Shown piece by piece: positions 1-48,100 of a stretch of DNA of 64,000 nt. Under the pieces are notes generated by a model. The model saw only the letters and a program-made list of their open reading frames with translations, did no database searches and was not told the DNA's origin. Origin of the DNA: Sipunculus nudus (taxonomy: Eukaryota; Annelida; Sipuncula; Golfingiida; Sipunculidae). Within the stretch, counting starts at the first letter, position 1; each line of letters opens with the position of its first letter. Location of the stretch: assembly GCA_026874595.1 (NCBI GenBank), contig CM049312.1, positions 52,271,429 through 52,335,428 on the forward strand. The letters run 5' to 3'. The position numbers and the translations under genes were made by a program.

Positions 1-33816
<33,816 letters not shown>

Positions 33817-34760
33817 CAGTGCTGTATGTATTGAGGAGAATTTGCTGGTTTAAACATACAGGACGCTGTGGAAGTGCCCACCAGTGTAATAATACAGATG
33901 AACCTGCTCCATTGTAATCTTGCTTTCTGAACAGTGACAGAAAATGCTTGTGGAGTAAAATGTATATTTGGTGTTGAACAGTGGTCTGTACATATTATCA
34001 CATCATGTCAATGTAGAGGATCAACATGTTTATGCCCTGTGTGTCCAGATCACCATTAGAGATGATGACATCAGTGACTAAGATATTTCAGAGCCATTGG
34101 AATAATCTTCCTACAGTATCTTGAAGAAGAGATGGAATGCAGCATTGTGGAGAGAAATCACTGTGTCAAACCCAGTAGACAGACCAGGCAAATTTCGAGT
34201 AACTGGGCATGCATGTCATTTCTAGCTTCCTTTACAGAAACCATACAGATCAAAGGCTTGTTAATCATACATCCTTTATAATAATATGGTTGACTTCAGA
34301 GCATCATTCAGCACTATAGATGTTGTTAGCCTTACCATAATTATCCATGAATGAGGAGACATGTATGGAGGTGAGAATAAACTGTACATTACAGGGAGAC
34401 TATGGTCCTGGCATATAACCAGGCCTGCTTGGTATGCAGTACAGCAGTCACAGTATTTTATTCTTAACTATAAGGGGATGTGATACCAGGGAACACAGAG
34501 TGCCTCTAGGATGAGAGAACATTAACAGATGCTTTGTTGTGCTTTTTACAACTTTAATTTGGATCATGTTCACATGGACAGTTCTGTATAGTTGTCTTGC
34601 CGGGTCAGACACTGCTTTGCCAAGTCCCATTATCATTTAATTTAATCAGAGACTCACATACCTGATGTTGTCATGCATATTTTGTAAAATATAATATTAC
34701 TTTACTTCAAACATTTTTATCAGATTCTAAGACAGAATTGTAATAAATGGTATAAAATCT
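33817..34760 (+). other. PRPF8: PRPF8 3' UTR and candidate poly(A) signals
   Basis: This is non-coding sequence after the stop. AATAAA hexamers occur at 34376-34381 and 34742-34747. Either could end the transcript, and the sequence alone does not choose between them. Confidence 0.6.
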
Positions 34761-34879
34761 ATATTTTAAATTAGTCCGGTAGCTCATGCTACAACGGATA
34801 TAAGCTATATTTGTTAAAAATAATGCACATTAAAACTGTATATATTGTGAATGAACTTGCATTACTGTTTAAGTCTGTA

Positions 34880-36640
34880 AGCCTGTCAGTGTGGTTGCCT
34901 GTATGTCACTTTAAACCCGTCAGTGCGGGGGCCTGTATGTCACTGAACCCGTCAGTGTGGGAGCCTGTACGTCACTTTGAGCCCATCAATGTAGGGGGCA
35001 GTATGTCACTTTGAGCCTGGGGGAGCCTGTACCTCACTGAACCCATCAGTGTGGGAGTGTGTACGTCACTTTGAACCCGTCAGTGTGGGGGCCTATACAT
35101 CACTTTTAACTCGTCAGTATGGGGGCCTGAATGTCACTTTGAGCCCATCAATGAAGGGAGCAGTATGTCACTTTGAGCCTGGGGGAGCCTGTACCTCACT
35201 GAACCCATCAGTGTGGGAGTGTGTACGTCACTTTAAACCCATCAATGTGGGGGCCTGTAAGTCACTTTAAACCCGTCAGTATGGGGGCCTGTACGTCACT
35301 TTGAACCCGTCAGTGTGGGGGCCTATACGTCACTTTTAACTCGTCAGTATGGGGGCCTGTATGTCACTTTGAGCCCATCAATGTAGGGGGCAGTATGTCA
35401 CTTTGAGCCTGGGGGAGCCTGTACCTCACTGAACCCATCAGTGTGGGAGTGTGTACCTCACTTTAAACCCATCAATGTGGGGGCCTGCAAGTCACTTTAA
35501 ACCCGTCAGTATGGGGGCCTGTAGTTCACTTTGAACCAATCAGTGTGGGGGCCTATACGTCACTTTTAACCCGTCAGTATGGGGGCCTGTATGTCACTTT
35601 GAGCCCATCAGTGTAGGGGGCAGTATGTCACTTTGAGCCTGGGGGAGCCTGTACCTCACTGAACCCATCAGTGTGGGAGGGTGTACGTCACTTTGAACCC
35701 GTCAGTGTGGGGGCCTATACATCACTTTTAACTCGTCAGTATGGGGGCCTGTATGTCACTTTGAGCCCATCAATGTAGGGGGCAGTATGTCACTTTGAGC
35801 CTGGGGGAGCCTGTACCTCACTGAACCCATCAGTGTGGGAGTGTGTACGTCACTTTGAACCCGTCAGTGTGGGGGCCTATACGTCACTTTTAACTCGTCA
35901 GTATGGGGGCCTGTATGTCACTTTGAGCCCATAAATGTAGGGGGCAGTATGTCACTTTGAGCCTGGGGGAGCCTGTACCTCACTGAACCCATCAGTGTGG
36001 GAGTGTGTACGTCACTTTGAACCCGTCAGTGTGGGGGCCTATACGTCACTTTTAACTCGTCAGTATGGGGGCCTGTATGTCACTTTGAGCCCATCAATGT
36101 AGGGGGCAGTATGTCATTTTGAGCCTGGGGGAGCCTGTACCTCACTGAACCCGTCAGTGTGGGAGTGTGTACGTCACTTTGAACCCGTCAGTGTGGGGGC
36201 CTATACGTCACTTTTAACTCGTCAGTATGGGGGCCTGTATGTCACTTTGAGCCCATCAATGTAGGGGGCAGTATGTCACTTTGAGCCTGGGGGAGCCTGT
36301 ACCTCACTGAACCCATCAGTGTGGGAGTGTGTACATCACTTTGACCCCGTCAATGTAGGGGCCTGTAAGTCACTTTAAACCCTTCAGTATGGGGGCCTGT
36401 ACGTCACTTTGAACCCATCAGTGTTGGGGGCCTATACGTCACTTTAAACCCGTCAGTATGGGGGCCTGTATATCACTGAGCCCATCAGTGTGGGGGCAGA
36501 ATGTCACTTTGAGCCCGTCAATGTGGGGACCTGTACTTTACTTTGAGCCCGTCAATGTGAGGACCTGTACTTCACTTTGAGCCTGTCAATGTGGGGGCCT
36601 GTGTGTCATTTTGAGTCTGTATGTTACTTTTAGCCTCTGG
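34880..36640. repeat. Higher-order minisatellite between PRPF8 and the myosin gene
   Basis: The monomers are about 28-34 bases and read like gtcactttgaacccgtcagt followed by gtgggggcctatac. Five variant monomers (34, 28, 32, 34 and 34 bases) form a unit of about 162 bases that recurs from about 35400 to 36300 with near identity. Two units carry two more monomers and are about 230 bases. The array ends about 2.3 kb before the myosin stop, so it lies between the two convergent 3' ends. Confidence 0.93.
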
Positions 36641-38934
36641 TTCCGAGCCAAGTGAGGTCATAAATAATAAAGAACAACAAACACAGACTTTACTGGCATC
36701 CTGGCACTTTATCTTTGTAGTACAAGGTTATCAACAAATCATTGGTTTCTCATTAGCATATTTACAATGTAGTTGCTAAAAATGAAAACAGATTTTCTTT
36801 TCATGTTAGGGTACATTTCCTTTTATCTCATAAAATAAATAGTGCAAATCATGAAGAAAATGAATGAAGAGCTGAGGATGTCCGAGTTAGTGATCTTGTG
36901 ACTGGTAATCCTGATCTCTAAGACACTGACAGTTACAGAGTGTTACAATACTGAATACAATCACCACATAAATAAAAATATAGTTCACAAGGCAAAGTTA
37001 TAATGGGGTATGTGCATAGGAAATCACTCCTTTCAATTTAATACATGTAAAAATGTTAGAAAAATGTAAACTGATTCTAATTAAACTGTAAAACATTCCA
37101 CGGAAGTTTCACGAATGGTACAATGCCACCATCAGTAAAAATCTTAACCTAGTATTATGGTCTTATATAAAACCGTTAAAATTAATTTAAGATCCTGCAT
37201 CATAATGATAATTTAACTATACTACAGTGCCCTCAATCCTTTATGTACAGAAATGCATATGCTCAGCACCAAATGAGTAAGATACATACAGGTATTAATA
37301 GAAAATGCTAAGTGTCAGAAAACAACACAGTTTGATCTGTACATGTATACATCATAAAATTATTAAAGTAAATATAAACAAATTGAATGGACATTTCTGT
37401 AGTGACATTTGTCAATGTCAATAAAACAGGTATTATAAAAGCAAGAAATTTGATTTATTTTCTCTCCAAATATACCAGGTCTCAAAGAGAAATAGCCAGT
37501 ATCCATGTTTTTTATATCTGTACAAGCAACAGGATTCCTTCTATACACTGATTATATTAAATAATGAAAAAGCAGCGTTTCTTTCAACAATTACCAGTTT
37601 AGATGTTTGTTATTGTAAACCACATAAATCATGTTAACTTCCTGCTGCCCTCAGTTCTTGGATTAACATCTTCTGGGACATTCTTTTTATTTTATGCATA
37701 CCAATATTTCTGTAATGGCTTCAGTCGCTTAAAATACATAATAATCAACATAAAAGAAATCTGAGGATGTAGTTTTCTTATATACAAGTTAAAAATTAAA
37801 TGTCATCTGTATATGGACACATAGTTTACTTTTAGGTAACAATTATGAAAATAATTTTGAACTTATATTGATTTATATAATGAACAGTATAAAGCATATT
37901 TCCCATTAAAATAACAGGTTTTATACATCAAACTTGTGATAGTAAGATCTTTTAGGGATTCTGGCTCTTAAAGATTCCTCCTTTTAATTTTGCATAAAAC
38001 CACAAAACATTCCAGGTTAACCAACTGATAATGAAATTGAATGATTTAAATGCCATGTGAAAAAAATTATAAAAATGAATATAGAAAGTATAAACCATTG
38101 TATATCATATCCTGACAAAATGTAAAACCTAACTGCAAATTATAGAGCGACTTCCTAAAATCACATATCCACAACTGTTCCCTTTATGTGACAAAGTTTG
38201 TGCCAGAAGAGGCAGAATTTCTTTAGCAGTATACATGTGATATAGATTATACATGTGATATAGATTACATTTTACATACAGCCCATGATCACAGAGCTCT
38301 GGACTCCTGGCAAGTTACAACACAAAATGAGTGTCCATGCAAGATATATAGTGCCAGTGACTATTACGTACATGCAAATAGACACCATGCGGGATGAATT
38401 GATTAGAAATGTGTGACAAAAATCCCCTGATGACAGGGTGTGCATATCTTCATCTAATAGCAGGGCACTTCCTGAAGTGGGACTTGTGCAGAAGGCAGCT
38501 GATTACGGGAGCGTCATTACCTCTCACCCTCCACTGGTCCTGTAAAACAGACCAATACCACTCAATATCAGCAGCCAGCCTGGCATACATTGTGCATAAT
38601 AATGACATCAGGAATTAGCTTGGTGGATATAACTCTTTAAACAGTTATTTGTCTTGGCAGACACCTCAGAATATAAAATACCATGTAAAGATCCTTCCTA
38701 CATGGTCTACATAAGACAAACATGAAGTGCTAAAAGATTTTACATCTTAATAGTCAATGTATAAACAAAACTGATTTATAACCTTTGTGACCTCTATGGT
38801 GGTTTACTTGACAAAGGTGATGCACTGATAGATTTAACAATCAGAATAACATCAAATGTTACTCCAGTGGCTGGACAGCTCCTCCCAACTGACCATCCCA
38901 TTTGTAAGGCCAGCCACTGGCAGAGTGGTCAGGG
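36641..38934 (-). other. MYO18A: Presumed 3' UTR and flank of the myosin gene
   Basis: AT-rich sequence with no conserved frame. Minus-strand AATAAA hexamers fall at 37686-37691 and 37454-37459, and ATTAAA at 37037-37042. Which one is used cannot be told from the sequence. Confidence 0.5.
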
Positions 38935-39127
38935 CTATGTCTTACCATTAGTTTCTGTAGACAACTTCTGTGCGCTGTCTGAAAGAGACGTGGTGAGTTC
39001 TGAGTCGTCCGGGCTGACGCTACTGCTCCCTCGTGGGTGGTGATATGAAGACACCGAGCGTCGGTGGTGCTCCACCATCTCCTCTAATTCATCGTCTGTG
39101 TCTGTGTCACTCCCGTAATCAATATCA
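38935..39127 (-). CDS. MYO18A: Myosin XVIII terminal coding exon
   Basis: It encodes [20 protein letters not shown], then a serine-rich stretch, and ends STETNGKT with TAG at 38935-38937. Human MYO18A also ends in a TETN-like tail as I recall it. An in-frame GTAAGA sits eight residue-coding bases before the stop, so alternative splicing of the last residues is possible. Confidence 0.87.
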
Positions 39128-42100
39128 CTGAAACCAGCAGAGTCAGCATAAAAACACATGGAATACCACACCAGTTATCCCATATAGAACAGTCAAGACA
39201 TCATAAACCTTGTTCATGTCAATCTACCAGTTACTTTCAGTGTTTTTTAAAAAGAACAAGAGTGATTCACTTTTCCACAAAAATGTTCTTTATACCATAC
39301 AATATTTCTCTACTTCTTACAACAGACAGACATAAATCTGGGCTCTTTCTATTTTTATATTTCATTGTTGACAGTGATGATGCTGTTACTTATATCGTTT
39401 AAGAAGAAAATCTCATTACTCATCCAGCTGAACTTTTGAGTGCTACTTTGCTTCAAAAGAGATTTGTAAAAAATATAACTGTAATCCAATGTCTGGATTC
39501 ACTGACATCTTCATCTGTGATTATAAACATAGTAAACAGTGAAGATGACACTCTACCTGCAAGTCAGAACTGAAAAGGTTTCATAACAGCACAAATAATG
39601 TTACCTGTTGTCCTCCAGATCACTGTCATCAGTATCAACCTCCTCAAGAGCAAACTGCAGGTCATTTATACGACGCATTGCTAAACGTAGATCTGACTGG
39701 CTTTGTTCATAGTCTGACTCTATAGTCTCCAGTCTCCTCTCCTTAAAGCACAAAAATACTCCCAATCATAAAACATTCTGATTAACAACAGACTTTAATC
39801 ACTAATTCTGATATTCTGATCATAAATTTGTCTTTGGATGAAATTTATCACTTGGCTGTTAGTGCATCATACCACAAAATAGCACATAATTAGGTAGTAC
39901 TTTTAACTTGAACTTCATACTATGTTTTATTAAATGATGCACTGACCCGATACATTATCCTCTGACAGTGACAGGTGATGGATGAGGGTATATTTTATGA
40001 ATGATTGTATTATCAATCACTGTATCTACTGTACATAAAGACTACACTAAACAATAGAGAACAATATAATCTGGGGAATGCTTAACAATGTCCCTCAAAA
40101 GCAAATGTTTGTTCAGGAACTATAACTGATTAAAATATTGTCAGGTGTGTTGAAACGATAAATGCATTTACTTATTGCAAAAAGAAAAGGTTCTAATGTG
40201 TCTTTTTCTGGTTGCCAATGTTTATAAATCACACCAACACAAATCTTACATTTGCAAAATGTAACAATTTGTGATCCTTTTGATTTGCTAGTGGTTTATA
40301 GTGATTATAATCACCTGTCATTTCTGATCCTTACAATATGCCACCATTTATTTTTTATTCTTATTCTATTTATTTTTTCTTGTTTTAATATAATTATTAT
40401 ACACCCTTTTCAACAGCTAGCAGTTTTTTTTGTGATCCATTAGTATTCATTGATCATCATTTTGATGCAGTGACAGTAAGATGAACTGACCAGATCTGAT
40501 TTCTTCTGCTCAGCCTCTGCTTCTCTGCGCTGTGACTCTGATAACTCCTCTCTGGCCTCTGCCAGTTGTCGCTGTAGTTTCTTCACCATATCTGACTCGT
40601 GAGCTGAGATTTCCTGAAGTCTGGTCTGGGCGTCAGTAGTTGTCTCCAACTGCTCCCGGAGACGGCTGACTTGTGCCTAAATACATACACATTTATAGGA
40701 TATAAACATGGCTCCCATATTGAGATCTGTTCTCTGTGATATATAACCTTACCTACCTAAAGATATAGATACCATGTCTATGCTAACTATGTACATGCAT
40801 GTCAATGTACTCAAAGACACAAAGTCAGTGGATTCATTGATTATAATGTGCCTAATGAGTTAATCCCCATCAAAGGTTTGGGATGGATAATTTCCTTCAA
40901 CCTTTTTTTCATAAGAGAATAAAGATATACAGGCAACTGAATTCTTCTAAAGGAATATACAATATCCTAGGAAGATGCAAATACCTTTTTCATCAAAGAA
41001 CATTACAGCATCTAACAGAAAATATACTATTTAAAGCTCTGTGCACTTGCTGTAAACAGTCTTGTGCAGTGCTGCAAGGGGCTCCAGCATAGCATTTGAT
41101 GAGGCTGCATCTGTAATGGTGACTTCATTTTGTATTCTCTTTGCTACATGACGTTTAAATTGATTTGTTTGGTCAATCTTGAGGATACAAGTCATGAGAT
41201 ATAACAACAGAAAACATCAAAATTATGACCATCAATGGGACCATGATGAAGTGGTCACATTTTTCAAGACAGATGTCTGAGCAAAGTCTGAAATAAAGAG
41301 CAAAAGAGAATTAGGACTGTGAAAATGTGGTCTTTACTTTGAAGTGGTTGCTAAACCGAGAAGGCTATTAGGTGTGGTTTTATTGTAAAACACTTCTATT
41401 TGCCAAAATCATTTGACAAAATAATTTTCCCTAAGAAAGCTTTAACAACTACTTTCAGTCTAAAACACCTATGTTGAATACTGATGAGTGTACCTCTGCT
41501 CGCTGTTTGAGAGTCTGCTCCAGCTCATGTTTAGCTTCCAGCTCCCGTGTTTTTGCTTCCAGCCTGATCACAACCTGCTTGTCTGCTGTACTCTCCTGTA
41601 GGTATGTCAGGTGACTCTGTACCTGATCCAGCTGTATAAAACAAACACTCCATATAATAAATACAAAACAGCTATCTCAATATTCAAGTGAGATACTGTG
41701 GTTAGTTTCATATTTGTGAGGTTAAAATTTTGTGATTTTCACTTTGTCAGGGTGTGAGGGTACCATTTTTACAATATCACCATAAAATATTCCACACATT
41801 ATATAACCATTATTATATGAATTCAATGAATTATATAATAAGTATGCAAAATTGTAAGGATTGGGTAGGGACCCTAACGAACACTGAACGAGTAAAAAAT
41901 ATTGTTCATTATTGGCAGATAATTTGAAAATAATAACATTCTTTTCTTTTTTACCTGCTTTTGAAGACAATGCCTCTTATTCAACATGAAGATGTATTTT
42001 CCCGAACGTTTTCGTAAATATTGTGTATTTGAAACACTTGCAAACAAAAAGGCAACCACAGTATATGTTAGTATTCAGTTAAATAGTGAAAAGTGTATTT

Positions 42101-45100
42101 TAGTTATCTAGATGACTCAGTTTTTAACTGGAAGTCATGGGGAATGTAACAAAGGGACCCATTGGTCACTGTGCTCAGCTGAATTTTGCAAATGCAGATA
42201 AGATTTATTTCTAGTGTTATATATATATATATAAGCTGAGAGAGTATGTCCCTGCTGTTTTGGGAGAGTCAAATACAAAATATGATTGTGGAAATAAATC
42301 AGATATGACTGCCAGTAAGACTGCAGAAAGTAGTTCGTCAGAGATAGCTCTGGTGTCATGAAATCACATTGGTTACTTAACCAAGACATTAACTTCTATG
42401 ATACCTTACTCCCAGAATAACTGTTACTGAGAACAAGGATTTTGAAGTGATATCAACAATAAATTTTTAAGATGACTTTTTAGAGTGACTGTACCTTTTC
42501 TTTCAGCATCTGGCGTTCCTGCAGCAGCTCTTCAATCTGTGTGGACTGTGCCTGGATTGTGATGTTGTCCACAGATTGCTGTAATGCACAAATGTAACAT
42601 CTTTCATAACATAAATCCTAGAAGGCCATCACTGCACACCATGATGTGTGAAACACAAGCTGTCGAAAAGGCCATGATAAATGCTCTGTGATAGATGTAC
42701 ATAAAAATCCAACACATGTAAACATCCTCTGAACTACAGGTAATTTTATGACCTGTTGTTTTGTATATTTGTTGTTTTGATGGTTTATATTGCTGTTTTG
42801 CTGGTGTATTTTGTTGGGGTTTTTTTTGTTCTTTTGTTGGTTTCTGGTTCTTTTGTTGTTTTGCTGGTTTATTTTGTTTTTGTGGTTCATTTTGTTGGGT
42901 TTTTTTTATTGTTTTAGTGGATTATTTTCTTGTTTTGTTGACTTATTTTATTGAATTAACTGTTTTTTTTGTTTTTTTTTATTTATCTTGTTATTTTGCT
43001 GGTTTATTTTGTAAACTTATTTTTTGTTTTGCTGATTTAATTTTTTTTGCTGATTTTAGTTGTTGCTTTGCTGGTACATTTTGTTATTGTGGTGGTTTGT
43101 TTTGTTGATTTGCTTATTTAATAAGCTGTTTTGCTGGTTAATTTTGTTGTTTTGCTGGTTTATTATGTGTTTTGTTGATTTATTTTTTGTTTTGCTGGTT
43201 TTTTGTTTTGTTTTGCTGGTTTTTTTTGTTCTTTTGTTGATTTATTTTTTTTTTTGTTATGCTGATTTATTTTGATGTTTTGCTGATATATTATTTTGTT
43301 TTCCTGGTTTATTTTGTTGTTTTGATGGTTAATTTTGTTTTTGTGGTTCATTTTGTTGTTTTTTTTAATTTTTTTAGTGGATTATTTTCTTGTTTTGTTG
43401 ACTTATTTTATTGAATTAACTGTTTTTTTTTGTTTTTTTATTTATCTTGTTATTTTGCTGGTTTATTTTGTAAATTTATTTGTTGTTTTGCTGATTTAAT
43501 TTGTTTTGCTGATTTTAGTTGTTGCTTTGCTGGTACATTTTGTTATTTTGGTGGTTTTTTTTGCTGATTTTTTTGTTGATTTGCTTATTTAATAAGCTGT
43601 TTTGCTGGTTAATTTTGTTGTTTAGCTGGTTTATTTTGTGTTTTGTTGATTTATTTTTGGTTTTGCTGTTTTTTTTGTTTTGTTTTGCTGGTTTTTTTTT
43701 GTTCTTTTGTTGATTTATTTTTTTTGTTATGCTGATTTATTTTGATGTTTTGCTGATATATTATTTTGTTTTTCTGGTTTATTTTGTTGTTTTGATGGTT
43801 AATTTTGTTTTGCTGGTTAATTTTGTCACATTGTTGAATTTGTTGTTTTATTTTGCTGGATTATTTGGTTCTTTTGTGATTTGTTGTTTTGCTGGTTTGT
43901 TTGTTTGCTGGTTCATTTTGTTGTATTGTTGTTTTATTTTGTTTTAATGGTTTAGTTTGTTGTTTTTCTGTGATTTGTTATTTTGCTGGTTTATTTTGTT
44001 TTACTGTTTCATTTTGCTGATTTATAAATAACCATACCTGCTGTACTGCTGCTTTATACTTCTTCATGAGCTCCTTCATCTCCTCCTCATTATCTTCCAG
44101 AACAGACAGAGCATCCATCTTCTCTCTGTTGGTTGCTGAGTATCTGTCCTCCACCTGAAAAACAACATGCAAAATGTGTATGTTAAAACAGACCCAGAGT
44201 CCGCCTCACCATGTTGAGCAACCAACAGTGTGAACATACACCAATGTTTATGCATGCTGATGATAGTACATGTAATATTTTAATAACACTGAGACCTTCA
44301 GGATAACTTTAAACACTGCATAACAACATCATTAATGTATTGTTTTTGAAATACTGAGGCAAAAAAGTTCAGCCTAACTCATTAAGTTATCAATGCAATC
44401 CCTGAAACTGGTACTGTCACTTATTTCATTTTTAGACTGAAATGAAACTGACACCAATACCACCCGGCATAATTAAAATGTTAACGAAGGATGTACCCAA
44501 CTAACCACAAAACGGTTTTAATGATAAAATAACACAGCTCCTAGAGTTTTCCATTATTTGTGAAATGGTGTAGGTCTTATTAATAGATATTATCTTGACA
44601 GACCTTTTTTGAAACTTAGCCTTGCTCAGTAAGCCAGATTAACATGAAGAGACTGATTTGTTATATGTACGAGGTTAAAATTAAACAGGAGATAGTACTT
44701 CAAACATCATCCAGCATCCTCTTATACCGTTTGCCATAGGGAGCAAATCCCTTCCCAGCACCAGTGAAATCTAGTTCAATACAAAGTAACCAGCAATGTT
44801 ACAGTACAAACTAAAGCTTACATCTTACAAATTCATTACATCTAAAAGGAATTTTTATCTGGCAGAGGACTGATATGGCAGTTTCCTTGAAGAGTGATAC
44901 TGCAGTACACTGCAAGAACAGTGTGATACATCAGCTAGAGCAATAGGCAAGCTCTGGTAGCCAGATCAAAGAGCTTACACAACATGATGTCAGATTCCGT
45001 ATCAAGATCACAAGCAACACTGAAGTAGACTCTCCTGTCTACCTCATTGTACTTACCTCCTGTTTAGATTTGGACATCATTTCCAGCTGCTGTTGAACCT

Positions 45101-48100
45101 CCTGCAGCTCCAGTTCCAGTCCCTTTTTGGCTTTCTGAGCTGCCGCTACAGAGAACTCCTTGTCTTCAAGCTGTCACCAAAACATGTGGATTAATTTGAG
45201 CAAACAGGTAAAGATGTAGAGGTGACAAATATGGTTATGATCAATACAGCAGTGAAGGTCATGGTAAAACTGTACCTGATATAGCACTCATCCACTAATA
45301 TGTCTGATTATCTGAAATAAACGTGAGTAAACATCGCCAAGCAGAATCTAGGGTGGGTTTCAACATAAATTGTTTAGATATCAGTCAGCATATCATTACT
45401 CAAGTGCTGAGAAAGACCATTTCAACATGGCAGTCTGACTCATGAATATCTTGAAAAAAACCACTTCTACATTGCAGTGTGACTCATGAATGCCTTGAGA
45501 TAGACCATTTCAACATACCAGTCTGACTCCCAAATGCCTTGATATGGATCATTTCTACAAAGCAGTCATACTCATGAATGCCTTGAGGTAGAGCATTTCA
45601 ATTTAGCAGTCTGACTCATAAATGCCTTGGGATAGACCAGATAGTCTCAACACAGCAGTCATACTCATGAATGCCTTGAGATAGACCATTTCAACTTAGC
45701 AGTCTGACTCATGAATGCCTTGAGCAAACTGCACTATCAAAAGTCTTTTATATCCTATGCAGGCACAAAATTAATTGAGAGCACATTTGGTGAAATTTTG
45801 TGTGTCATGAAAATGATAAGTTTACAATTTATTTTTGCTTCCTATTTTGTTCAGTTAATGACAATAATGACAGATTAATACTACAAGATTGTCATGTTTA
45901 CATTATCATATTTAACTTCTCCTTATAAAATATTAAAAAGTAATCCAGATTAATAAGTTCCATTTGATGGCCGTCACTGCAAAACGCAGATCTATGGTAG
46001 CTCAAAACAGCTTTAATACTAAAGTGTTTGTCCTAGACATGTACTGAGACTTTACCTGGTCTCTGAGCTGTTTGATGGCGGCCTTGCTGGCTGATCCCTC
46101 TTTGTGTTTGTCCAGCATGACTTGGGCGTCCCTCAGCATGGCTTTGGTCTTCTTCAGATTGCTCCTCAGCCGTTTCTCTATATCTGCATAAACACAACAG
46201 ACCATTATACAACACAAACAAAACAGATACTGCAAGTCTCAAGTGCAACTCTTTTTTTTTAGTTTTCACAAGTAATTAAGGGGACCATGCATCTAAAAAT
46301 AGAAAGTGATTATATATGTAAGCTCACAACAGTTGTTGACATGTTCAGTATTTCTTGTTGGCTCTCAAGATGTAACAAAGCAATAAGGACTTAGTTGGAG
46401 ATTACACTGAATGAATTATAAGAGGAAATATTGTGTATCTCTGAAGTACACAGTGAAAAAAGTTAGGTAAATCATCATTTTGGTCATGAAGCACCTTTAA
46501 AGAATCCATAATGCCATAATCAGCTGATACCTGTATCAGCTACATCCTGACTCTGAATGTGTGACACATGATGAGATGAGTTTCTTTCACTGAATATAAT
46601 AAAGGACATACCTTTGTCTCTGACGGGAGTCTGATCTCCCATCGCCTGTAGCTGCCTCTCTAGTTCACGTTTTCCCTTCAAAGCATTCTGTTTTTCTGAA
46701 TATTCTTCTTCCAGCTGTTGTTCTAGGGTTTTCATCTGTCAACAAAAGGAGTAAAATTATTTACTTAATACATCGGTTCATAAAATATATATTAGTGCTC
46801 TTGACTGAGACCAAGTGCACTGGGGTCAAGATGTTCAGCTAAATCAGACAGATCTCTGACAAATACTGGTAATATCTTAATCTAATACTTATAAAAGGAA
46901 TTCGGTTCATGTTTGTTCGCAATGTTCTCTAAAACCGCGTTGTGTACAATATTGTGCCATACATCATTTTAAAGGTTATTATCCCAGCAGTGACATAGGC
47001 AATATGAAAATAAATAACTTTTAATTTACATATAATTTTGAGTGATTTTTCCGTTTTTTACCGAGCAAAGCCGAACTGCCTTCGGCAATCCCCGGAATGC
47101 CTGCATCGTGATCACTTAACCTCTAACACTAAGGACTATTGTTCATATGAATAACGCTTGCTTTCAATGAGGGATTTGACCCACCTGCGTGGTCAGTAAA
47201 AGAGAAAAACACATGTTTCTCACTTTATGAAAATGAGAGTTCAACCCAGGAGGATTAATGACAAAACCTAATTCAAGGTCCCAATTTCAGGAACAGGGCT
47301 GGGGTGGTGGCGGGGGTTTCAGGCCTCAAAATTTGTCTGATACGATGAAAAAAAGGTTGCGGTGGCTGAAAATGGGATACTGACCCACTGCATGGAGTCC
47401 AGCTTCTGCTGCTTACGATGTATGCATATTTCTGTTTCCTTCTTCAGGAACAGTTTCTTTCCAACATACATATAATTAATCTTTCATGTGTTCCTCACAT
47501 TAACCTAATCTTTATACGTCCACCTATAGAATCCAGTCAAATATCATCAAAAACCTGAATGCCCCCGCGTCTCATTCCGGTTCGCAATGTCAACACCATC
47601 ACTGACCAGGTCATCAAGGTAAACATACCGGGGTATAAATTTCTTGCCACGAGGACAGCCCCACAAAATAAATGTTAAAAAAATTGGACTGCAGGATCAC
47701 TCACGCACTGTCTCCATCCGGGTTTTGAGTTTATACAGACGGACGGTATGATGTTAAGGATTCATGTAATTTAAAAATAAGTAGCAAAATTAAGATACAA
47801 GCAGCTGTACATAGAAACGTTTTCTGTTCACAGAAGTGTTGTGCCTCAGAGAGGTGCGTGAGTTATTCTGCAGGCGTGCTTAAACTTTTATACATATCTT
47901 ATGGAGACAGTTTCCCACTGAAAACCTATATTTTCTGTTAACTTTTAGAATAAAAAAAATGAGCCAACATTTCACGTCTCTGTTAATAAAGCTCCCCAAC
48001 CCCAGTAATAAGCCTGGTATACCGGGTCTATCAGCTAGTGAATAATAATGGTAATATCTCACTCAGTTTAACCTGTGTGTCTTTACAAATTTTCAGCAGT

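Noticed and set aside
34811-35270. Open frames with periodic peptides such as CHFEPVSAGACMSL
   Set aside because: They are translations of the minisatellite, with no start context or similarity. The periodicity comes from the DNA repeat.
42761-43947. Long hydrophobic frames rich in F, L, C and W in the T/G-rich repeat
   Set aside because: Poly-T/G sequence always reads as F/L/C/W. The region is an intron repeat, not a membrane protein gene.
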